From the NCBI GenBank assembly GCA_023448955.1, contig JAEXJU010000182.1, positions 1 through 5,713 on the forward strand: a stretch of 5,713 nucleotides of DNA. Direction: 5' to 3'. The notes under the pieces are model-generated. The model ran no database searches, was not told where the DNA came from, and worked only from the letters and a program-made list of their open reading frames with translations. Of the stretch, positions 1-5,065 are shown in pieces. The translations under genes and the position numbers were made by a program. The DNA comes from Bacteroidota bacterium. Its GTDB lineage: Bacteria > Bacteroidota > Bacteroidia > Flavobacteriales > Weeksellaceae. Position 1 is the first letter of the stretch. Each line of letters starts with the position of its first letter.

Positions 1-148
1 TACTGGAACTATGAATCCTGTAAACGATAGCCAGACGGAAGTACAGTTGCTTTTTGAAGGTAAATTCAATCCTTTTATTAAGATGATGGTAGAAAAACCA
101 TTGCAGAATTTTATTAATTCTCTTACAGATAAGATTGAGCAATTATAA
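1..148 (+). CDS. C-terminal end of a probable SRPBCC (START/polyketide-cyclase-like) family protein, partial
   Basis: This is the last 48 codons of a gene that begins before the window; the first complete codon is at position 2 and the TAA stop is at 146-148. The visible part reads as a polar beta-strand pair (TEVQLLFEGKFNP) followed by an amphipathic C-terminal helix (MMVEKPLQNFINSLTDKIEQL region). That strand-then-long-helix ending is typical of small single-domain SRPBCC proteins, whose helix packs over a ligand-binding cup. The ligand cannot be told from this fragment, and such proteins are usually annotated without a precise role. A strong hairpin terminator starts 15 bp after the stop, so this is the last gene of its transcription unit. 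The family call rests on the C-terminal pattern alone, so another small alpha/beta cytoplasmic protein is possible. That the reading frame is coding is much more certain than the family. Confidence 0.6.
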   Translation, partial: TGTMNPVNDSQTEVQLLFEGKFNPFIKMMVEKPLQNFINSLTDKIEQL

Positions 149-162
149 GAATTTGCCATTGT

Positions 163-203
163 AAAAAAAACCTTTCAGATATTAGTTCTGAAAGGTTTTT
201 TTT
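163..203. terminator. Bidirectional intrinsic terminator
   Basis: A perfect 16-bp stem is formed by 163-178 (A8 then CCTTTCAG) and 188-203 (CTGAAAGG then T8), around a 9-nt loop (179-187). The G/C-containing core is flanked by an A tract on the left and a T tract on the right, so the RNA of either strand ends in a hairpin followed by a U run. It lies between two convergent genes: it is 15 bp past the stop of the plus-strand SRPBCC gene and 40 bp past the stop of the minus-strand T9SS cargo gene. It can therefore end both transcripts. The remainder of this gap (149-243) shows nothing else. Confidence 0.92.
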
Positions 204-243
204 GTGGTAAGAAAGACCATTTTAAATTAGTCTTAAAGATATT

Positions 244-1170
244 TTATTCTTTAATGAACTTGAATGATTCTTTTGAAGTTCCGTTCGACGCTTCTAAAAT
301 ATAACTTCCATTCTTTAACTTGGAAACATCAATTGATTTCTCTGAATCAAAAGGTGCTTCTGAAATCAACTGTCCTGCAATATTATAAATCTTCACTGAT
401 GAATATTTATTGGCTGTTTTTACACTGATAAAGTTTTTTGCAGGGTTTGGATATACTATAGTTTTATCCTTAGATTGAGAATCTGAGACTGCTAGAGTAG
501 GTCTGTCGATGGAAAATGTATCAATTCCTATAAGATCGGAATTACTTCCTGATGGTCCTCCGTTGGTGACAAAATAACGGAATGCAAATTTTACAGATTT
601 AAGAGTTGTTCCTACCCCGCTTACAGTAAAACTGTATTTTGTCCAGGTTTTAGGATATACAAATCCACCGGAAAGGCTTGGGTTTACAGTCACACCCAGA
701 TTTGTAAAAGTGCCTAAATCAGCAGATCCTGTAGAAGGATTAACGGTAGTTGCAGCTGTACTATATCGTAATTCTAAACGATCAGGATAATCAATAGTCC
801 CGTCTGTACCTTTTCTGGAATAAAAGCTAACAATGTCCCCGTCTTTTACATCTATAGCAGATGTTATAAGCCAATTGCTGATAGTTCCAGCACCACTTGT
901 ACTTGTGTAATTTACTAAAGCAAATGAATTATTACCTCCACTTTGCCCGGATGGAACTGTTGTGGTGTTACCGCTACCAAACAAAGGATTTGTTAGTGGT
1001 GTTGTGTAGTTAGCTTTAGTCCATAAAGATGTAGTTGTAGGACTACTTTGGTTTGTTGTTGACCAACCGCTGGGAAATGCAGTGTCGAAACCGTATGCAT
1101 ATACGTTCGTTTGTGCTGTTAAATTGGCTAAAGCTACTGCTAAGCTGAAAATAGATAAAATTTTCTTCAT
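244..1170 (-). CDS. Secreted choice-of-anchor J family protein with type IX secretion (type A) sorting domain
   Basis: The 308-residue protein is exported by Sec and then crosses the outer membrane by the type IX secretion system. Residues 1-20 form a signal peptide: MKK, a hydrophobic core, then LTAQ, with cleavage probably next to Gln20. Residues about 25-225 resemble the choice-of-anchor J (cleaved-adhesin-like, jelly-roll) domain: it opens with FDTAFPSGW, has the W50 and NWLITSAID (99-107) motifs, and closes with GIDTFSID (215-222). Such domains often bind carbohydrate or accompany adhesins and hydrolases. No catalytic domain is present, so its ligand is unknown. Residues about 237-308 are the type A sorting domain, with the hallmark VYPNPAKNF, the VKIYNIAGQLI strand and a C-terminal KNGSYIL...KESFKFIK pattern; it is normally removed at the cell surface. 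The gene stands alone with its own promoter and a shared downstream terminator. The ATG at 1168-1170 puts the signal peptide exactly at the N-terminus. The domain calls are confident; an adhesin-like role is an inference. Confidence 0.9.
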   Translation of the reverse strand: MKKILSIFSLAVALANLTAQTNVYAYGFDTAFPSGWSTTNQSSPTTTSLWTKANYTTPLTNPLFGSGNTTTVPSGQSGGNNSFALVNYTSTSGAGTISNWLITSAIDVKDGDIVSFYSRKGTDGTIDYPDRLELRYSTAATTVNPSTGSADLGTFTNLGVTVNPSLSGGFVYPKTWTKYSFTVSGVGTTLKSVKFAFRYFVTNGGPSGSNSDLIGIDTFSIDRPTLAVSDSQSKDKTIVYPNPAKNFISVKTANKYSSVKIYNIAGQLISEAPFDSEKSIDVSKLKNGSYILEASNGTSKESFKFIKE

Positions 1171-1196
1171 AAATATTTATTTTATATTATTGTTAT

Positions 1197-1226
1197 CAAA
1201 ATTATAAAAATAATTAAATAATGCAA
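1197..1226 (-). promoter_or_regulatory. Bacteroidota-type promoter of the T9SS cargo gene
   Basis: Read on the minus strand, TTG (1226-1224) is followed after exactly 19 bp by TAATTTTG (1204-1197), a full match to the TTG-N17-23-TAnnTTTG consensus of Bacteroidota primary-sigma promoters. Transcription would begin near 1190-1193, giving a leader of about 20-25 nt before the ATG at 1170. No Shine-Dalgarno sequence is visible in that AT-rich leader, which is normal for this phylum. Confidence 0.75.
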
Positions 1227-1343
1227 ATTGTTTTTTTGAAATTTATATTAATATTTTAAAACTTTTAATATTTAAATATTTATAATTTAGATTTTGTATT
1301 TATTCTTTGCTAATAACCTTATTATTCAATAGTAATTAGAATC

Positions 1344-1874
1344 ATGAATTTAATAAAGGAGATCTCTGTATTCGGTTGCATTACCGTGGCCCTTATATTT
1401 TTAATTAATTTTTTTATTGCCAAGTATTGTTCTTCAACCATTGATTTGTGGATTTACGATTCCTTAGCAAACTTTATCATTTCGATTATTCTTTTGATAA
1501 TATCTAAAATTTATAAAAATAAGGATTGGTTTGATTCTGTTTTAAGATATTTCTTTGCTAATTTTTTTGTTTTTACTTTTTACAACTTTATTTATTCTTT
1601 GAAAATTAGATTCGGAGTTGTTAGATTTTGTATAAATGAAAATATTAGTGCTGAGCAGCTTTATAAGGATGTTTTTTATACAAATTTCCTTGTTTTTGTT
1701 ACAACATTGTCTTTTTTGCTTCTGTTCAAAAGTAGAAATATTTCAGTTTTTACTCATAGGTCGGTCATTTATATTATATTGGTTTTAATTCTGACAGTGT
1801 TTTTCAAAGCCCAGAATTTGATATTTGTAATAACAGGACTATTTTCATCAATTTTTTACTTATTAGCAAACTAA
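1344..1874 (+). CDS. Hypothetical multi-pass inner-membrane protein
   Basis: I do not recognise a family for this 176-residue protein. It is strongly hydrophobic and rich in Phe, Ile and Leu, with up to six candidate membrane segments at about 8-26, 36-56, 68-86, 110-128, 139-155 and 157-175. Short charged loops separate them (KIYKNKDWFDS at 56-65, SRNISVFTHRS at 130-140) and one longer polar loop (about 87-109, NENISAEQLYKD) carries most of the acidic residues. No enzymatic motif, signal peptide or conserved His/Cys cluster is seen. By hand count the gene is about 25% GC, clearly lower than its neighbours (roughly 35-40%), and Phe is nearly always TTT, which suggests a foreign or fast-evolving accessory gene. 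Its last 12 bp overlap the end of anmK on the other strand. The ATG at 1344 is the first in frame before the hydrophobic stretch. No full-consensus promoter was found in 1171-1343. Coding status is likely, given an uninterrupted frame with membrane-protein composition; function is unknown. Confidence 0.7.
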   Translation: MNLIKEISVFGCITVALIFLINFFIAKYCSSTIDLWIYDSLANFIISIILLIISKIYKNKDWFDSVLRYFFANFFVFTFYNFIYSLKIRFGVVRFCINENISAEQLYKDVFYTNFLVFVTTLSFLLLFKSRNISVFTHRSVIYIILVLILTVFFKAQNLIFVITGLFSSIFYLLAN

Positions 1875-2936
1875 TCCGGAACAATGGTCTTTTTGACTTC
1901 CTGTAGCAGAAGATAATACATTGTTGATGTTTAATGATCTCAGAACGCCCATAAATGCAAATATTAACGCTTCCTTATATTCAATGATTTCTTTATTTGG
2001 AATATTGATTTCGGTCTCAGTTCTGCTTTTTATTTTTTCTATAAGATAAGCATTATAAGCACCACCGCCCGTTATAAGAACATTTTTTATGTCATAAAGA
2101 TCAAAAATATTTGTAATTTGAATGGCTGCGTGTTCTGTAAAAGTAGCTAGAAGGTCTTCCGCTTTTTTATACTGTATAAGAGGAAAAATTTGATCATTAA
2201 TCCATTCTATTCCGAGTGATTTAGGTGCGGTTTGTTTGTAAAAATTCAGCTCATTAAGATTTGCCAGAAGCTGATGATCTATAATTCCGCTTCTGGCTAT
2301 TTCTCCGTTATAATCAAATTTTTTTCCCAGTTTTTCGGCAAAACTGTTCAGAAGTATATTGACAAGGCAAATATCAAAAGCAATTCTTCTTTCATTTCTT
2401 TTAAGCGAGATATTGGAAAATCCACCAAGATTAAGACAGGCATCAAAATCAGAGAATAACAGTTCGTCGCCAATGGGAACGAGTGGTGCTCCATTTCCTC
2501 CAAGAATCACATCTTGGCTTCTGAAATCATAAATGATTGGAAAGTTGGTTTGGGATTTAATGGCGCGTCCGTCACCAATCTGCAATGTAAATTTATTTTT
2601 TGGCTGATGAAAAACAGTATGTCCGTGAGACCCGATCAGATCTAATTCGACGATATTGTGTTTATCTATAAATTCCTTCGTTTTTTCGCCGAGGTAGAAT
2701 CCGTAGTCAGCGTTCAGCTTAAGCAATGCTTCACTGGAGAGATGAATGGCATTTTTTAAAGCATTTTCCCATTCGGAAGAGTAGTGAGTTGTTTCAGATT
2801 TAAGGATCTCAAAATCCCAGTTATTTTTGGTTTTGATGAATTTTGAATAGCAAATATCCAGACCGTCCAGACTGGTTCCGGACATAAGACCGATGGCAAA
2901 AAAAAACTGGTTTTCCAATTTAATCGAATTATGCAA
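1863..2936 (-). CDS. anmK: Anhydro-N-acetylmuramic acid kinase (AnmK), with TTG start
   Basis: AnmK uses ATP to open the 1,6-anhydro ring of anhydro-MurNAc released from peptidoglycan and phosphorylates it to MurNAc-6-phosphate, the substrate of MurQ; it acts in the cytoplasm in cell-wall recycling. Family motifs of the ASKHA-fold kinase appear in order: IGLMSGTSLDGLD (15-27), GSHGHTVFHQP (102-112), LQIGDGRAI (118-126), DFRSQDVILGGNGAPLVP (137-154), CLNLGGFSNIS (167-177), AFDICLVN (186-193), LLATFTEHAA (262-271), VLITGGGAYN (286-295) and YKEALIFAFMG (320-330). The length of 357 is normal for the shorter Bacteroidota forms. By motif position Asp188 matches the Asp of AFDTGPxN taken as the catalytic base in characterised AnmK. 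Here Leu191 stands where Pro is usual. There is no in-frame ATG before Met18, which lies inside the first motif; an in-frame TGA sits just upstream, so translation starts at TTG 2936 (or TTG 2918, codon 7). The gene follows lptC after 19 bp, so it is probably cotranscribed. No terminator is seen downstream, and its 3' end overlaps the membrane gene. Confidence 0.93.
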   Translation of the reverse strand: MHNSIKLENQFFFAIGLMSGTSLDGLDICYSKFIKTKNNWDFEILKSETTHYSSEWENALKNAIHLSSEALLKLNADYGFYLGEKTKEFIDKHNIVELDLIGSHGHTVFHQPKNKFTLQIGDGRAIKSQTNFPIIYDFRSQDVILGGNGAPLVPIGDELLFSDFDACLNLGGFSNISLKRNERRIAFDICLVNILLNSFAEKLGKKFDYNGEIARSGIIDHQLLANLNELNFYKQTAPKSLGIEWINDQIFPLIQYKKAEDLLATFTEHAAIQITNIFDLYDIKNVLITGGGAYNAYLIEKIKSRTETEINIPNKEIIEYKEALIFAFMGVLRSLNINNVLSSATGSQKDHCSGLVC

Positions 2937-2955
2937 GCATCAAAGCTAAGCTATT

Positions 2956-3552
2956 TTATTGACTTGTCGCAGGTAGTTTTGCAGAATTAAAGCTTCCTGA
3001 ATTGTTGAAAAACGTGTATTCTGAGAAGTCATCTTTCGCAACCATCCCGTGAGAACCAACCAAAATATTACCATCTTTATCAGAAACAAAAACAGTGTCT
3101 TTGGTGTACATTTTTTTATTTCTTTTGTCCCAGTTGATGGTTTCCATCACAAAAGTCTGACCTTCTGTTGTGATGACTTTCACTCTGCCTCTGGCAAAAT
3201 AAAAATCTTTTTTCTCGTTATATTTGGCATATTTAGCCCATATTTTCCCGGGAATTTTAGGGTTTTTCTTATCGAAGAACTCCAGATACATTCCTTTTTT
3301 TGCTTCCACATAAGGAGAATCTATCAGTTCATATTTTTCTATGAGCGGTGCTGTGAAACGTACTTTTATCTGCCCGGAATCTTTCTGTAAAATCGCACCA
3401 TTATGTATAACCTGCGATGCAAAATTGGTTTTCTTATTCTTATTAATTTTCGTAAGATCCTCTTCACAGGATTGAATAAGAAAAAACATCAGCAACAGAA
3501 AAAACTGTCGTGATGTTTTTAAGTTTAATATTTTGAAGCAATAATCTTTCAT
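2956..3552 (-). CDS. lptC: LPS export ABC transporter periplasmic protein LptC (lipoprotein form)
   Basis: LptC sits in the inner membrane with LptB2FG and passes lipopolysaccharide to the LptA bridge towards the outer membrane. The 198-residue protein begins with a basic, hydrophobic leader (about 12-26) ending in LIQSC, so Cys29 is the likely lipidation site. This agrees with the lipoprotein form common in Bacteroidota, rather than the uncleaved membrane anchor of E. coli LptC. The periplasmic region, about 45-190, is predicted to be the beta-jelly-roll LptC domain: an APLIEKYEL segment, the characteristic KKGMYLEFFD (85-94), then alternating strands such as YFARGRVKVIT (118-128), FVMETINWDKRNKKMYT (134-150) and GSHGMVAKDDFSEYTFFN (166-183). 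The WD...KMYT and G.G...DF.EY patterns are typical of the family. The ATG at 3550-3552 lies 23 bp after the upstream OM-protein gene, and the stop is 19 bp before the anmK start, so the three genes are probably one operon. Identification is good; it rests on motif pattern, not on a profile search. Confidence 0.88.
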   Translation of the reverse strand: MKDYCFKILNLKTSRQFFLLLMFFLIQSCEEDLTKINKNKKTNFASQVIHNGAILQKDSGQIKVRFTAPLIEKYELIDSPYVEAKKGMYLEFFDKKNPKIPGKIWAKYAKYNEKKDFYFARGRVKVITTEGQTFVMETINWDKRNKKMYTKDTVFVSDKDGNILVGSHGMVAKDDFSEYTFFNNSGSFNSAKLPATSQ

Positions 3553-3575
3553 TGAGATTATCAGGTTTCAGACAA

Positions 3576-4856
3576 TTAGTTGTAAAGTCTTTTTGCAAAC
3601 CACTTATCGGCAAAGTTGATTCCGACTCTCAGGTTGATAAAGTTCTGACGAATCAGATTGTTATCCAAAGTTCCTCTTTTTCCAAGTTCCACACCTATGT
3701 CAATACTGTTCATACGGTTGATCTGGCTTTTTTGGAAAGGAAGTGTAACGCCTGCTGTAACAGCAAACTTATTGATGCTGCTTCCGTTGATCTTAAGATT
3801 GCCCGTCTCATAATAAGCACCATAACGGTAGATAACTCTTGAGAAATAAGAACGGAAATCATTAAAATTAGGAAGAATCCAACCTCCTACGGAATATCTG
3901 TAAGAATCCTGATATGACAAAGTCTGACCAAGGAAATTGAAGTTTTCTCCTTTTTTATAATCCATCTGGGTTCCGAAAAACCATTTGGTGTCTTTTCCAT
4001 AGCCTAAACCAAGAGAAGCTTCCTGAGGAAGGAATTTTTTATCTGTGGTTTCTCTTTGGTCTATAATAGTTTCGTAGCCTTTAGTTTCACCAAGTAAATA
4101 ATAGTACGTACTGTTTGTGTAAACATTTTTCATACTGCCAGTGTTACCAAAAGTATATGTGGCACCAAAAGTTATTTTTTTGTCATTAGCTAATTTTTTC
4201 TGATAAGTAGATCCCAGTGTAAAATTGAATGACTTAATTCTGTAGCTGTTAGAATAACCACTGATCAGTTCCGCTCCAGTTAAAGAAACTTCTTCAATGT
4301 CATAAAGCTTTCCGAAATAAAAATTCGATCTAAGTCCTATTCCTATTTCTGGACTCACTTGGTAAGAAACTGCAGCCTGAACAGTATTCAGAGTTCCTTC
4401 ACCGTGGAAGTGGTGCGCTTCTGTAACGGTATTATCATCCTTCAGAGTTCCGGATGTAAGAATGTTATAAGTTTTTGAACTGTATGGCTGGAATCCCATC
4501 CCAAACTTAATCTTTCTCGTAATCGGGAATGCAATCGCAATATTAGATAAGTATGTAGAATGTTTACTTGTATTAATATTATTAAAGTCAGACTTGTAAT
4601 AATTATTCTCATTCGTGCCTTCAACTTTCAGAGTAGTAAGCTCCAGGTTGGTATTTGCCGCCGGGTTTCGGAAGTTAAAATTATTATTAAAATCCCAGAT
4701 ATAAGCCGTGGAAATCCCTCCCATAGAACTGATATCAACTGTATTATCAAATTTCACATCTCCAATTCCGTAAGCGCCATAAGGTGAATTACCGATACTC
4801 TGCGCATTTAGGAAATATCCTGCAACCAATGATGATAAAACAAAAATTCTCTTCAT
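3576..4856 (-). CDS. Outer-membrane beta-barrel protein, FadL/PorV-like, first gene of the lptC-anmK operon
   Basis: The 426-residue protein has a signal peptide (1-19, MKR, hydrophobic core, LNAQ) and then the pattern of an outer-membrane barrel: many alternating strands with aromatic girdles, for example NIAIAFPITRKIKFGMGFQPY (105-125), AAVSYQVSPEIGIGLRSNFYFG (161-182), ASLGLGYGKDTKWFFGTQMDY (280-300) and a final INLRVGINFADKWF (407-420). The N-terminal segment has SMGGISTAY (44-52) and NFRNPAANTN (61-70). That small-Gly motif followed by an NPA box resembles the plug region of FadL/OmpP1 and PorV-type proteins, which move or chaperone hydrophobic or secreted substrates. The exact substrate is not known from sequence. 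Its position directly before lptC suggests an envelope role that may be tied to LPS or OM assembly; that is inference only. The ATG at 4854-4856 starts the signal peptide directly. The gene appears complete, and lptC follows after 23 bp. It is divergent from holB. Alternatives are a generic porin or an OM protein transport family member. Confidence 0.78.
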   Translation of the reverse strand: MKRIFVLSSLVAGYFLNAQSIGNSPYGAYGIGDVKFDNTVDISSMGGISTAYIWDFNNNFNFRNPAANTNLELTTLKVEGTNENNYYKSDFNNINTSKHSTYLSNIAIAFPITRKIKFGMGFQPYSSKTYNILTSGTLKDDNTVTEAHHFHGEGTLNTVQAAVSYQVSPEIGIGLRSNFYFGKLYDIEEVSLTGAELISGYSNSYRIKSFNFTLGSTYQKKLANDKKITFGATYTFGNTGSMKNVYTNSTYYYLLGETKGYETIIDQRETTDKKFLPQEASLGLGYGKDTKWFFGTQMDYKKGENFNFLGQTLSYQDSYRYSVGGWILPNFNDFRSYFSRVIYRYGAYYETGNLKINGSSINKFAVTAGVTLPFQKSQINRMNSIDIGVELGKRGTLDNNLIRQNFINLRVGINFADKWFAKRLYN

Positions 4857-4901
4857 CCTTTAAAATTTCAATGCGCAAATATCTTAATTAATAATGAATT
4901 G

Positions 4902-4909
4902 CAAAAATA
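4902..4909 (-). promoter_or_regulatory. Possible -7 element of the OM protein-lptC-anmK operon
   Basis: On the minus strand TATTTTTG (4909-4902) matches TAnnTTTG and would give a leader of about 40 nt before the ATG at 4856. No TTG is found 17-23 bp upstream, so only half of the consensus is present and the match could be chance in AT-rich DNA. It is the only full -7 match in this gap facing the operon. Confidence 0.35.
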
Positions 4910-5016
4910 TATTTGGGTTAAAGTTTGTTAAGTAGCTTCTGTGGATTTTTCTAACTTCAGAATAGGTGGTAAAGATTGTCAGATCACCTTGTTTTTTAAT
5001 GGATTTGAAGAAAAAG

Positions 5017-5044
5017 TTATGACATCTGATATCTGACTTCTAAC
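5017..5044. repeat. Degenerate 7-bp tandem repeat upstream of holB
   Basis: Four consecutive heptamers are TTATGAC, ATCTGAT, ATCTGAC and TTCTAAC. The middle two differ at one base, and the outer two match ATCTGAC at 5 of 7 positions. An inverted copy, GTCAGAT, lies at 4978-4984. The block ends 8 bp before the putative holB -7 element and covers the place where the -33 box and upstream contacts would be. It may be a regulator-binding array or a dispersed intergenic repeat; the sequence alone does not decide. Confidence 0.5.
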
Positions 5045-5052
5045 GAAAATAT

Positions 5053-5060
5053 TATCTTTG
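5053..5060 (+). promoter_or_regulatory. Putative -7 promoter element of holB
   Basis: TATCTTTG matches TAnnTTTG exactly and ends 5 bp before the holB ATG. Instead of TTG, CTG (5033-5035) stands 17 bp upstream of it. A start site about 4-7 bp past the element would fall at or next to the ATG, giving a leaderless or nearly leaderless mRNA. The short distance is the unusual point. Confidence 0.55.
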
Positions 5061-5065
5061 CTCAT

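Noticed and set aside
1267..1280. Perfect 14-bp palindrome AATATTTAAATATT between the divergent genes
   Set aside because: The surrounding gap is almost only A and T, so a palindrome of this size is quite likely by chance; no second copy supports an operator.
1288..1309. TAGATTTTG and TATTCTTTG as promoters for the membrane gene
   Set aside because: Both have a 3-bp rather than 2-bp gap within the -7 element, and no TTG lies at the right distance.
1355..1361. AAAGGAG as a Shine-Dalgarno site for a later start of the membrane gene
   Set aside because: It lies inside the coding frame and no in-frame start codon follows at 5-10 nt; Bacteroidota rarely rely on such sites.
2232..2459. Open frame on the plus strand inside anmK
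   Set aside because: It is antisense to conserved AnmK motifs, with no family pattern and no promoter; it is a shadow frame.
2941..2948. TAGCTTTG (minus strand) just before anmK as an internal promoter
   Set aside because: It matches the -7 consensus, but there is no TTG 17-23 bp upstream, and the start site would fall inside or at the TTG start region; cotranscription with lptC is simpler.
3049..3390. 113-codon open frame on the plus strand inside lptC
   Set aside because: It lies wholly antisense to LptC; its Phe/Ile-rich composition reflects the complement of Lys/Glu codons.
3552..3842. 96-codon open frame on the plus strand opposite the OM barrel gene
   Set aside because: It is antisense to the barrel's C-terminal strands and has no recognisable domain or start signal.
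4442..4787. Short open frames on both strands within the N-terminal part of the OM barrel gene
   Set aside because: Both overlap the well-supported barrel frame and show no independent coding features.
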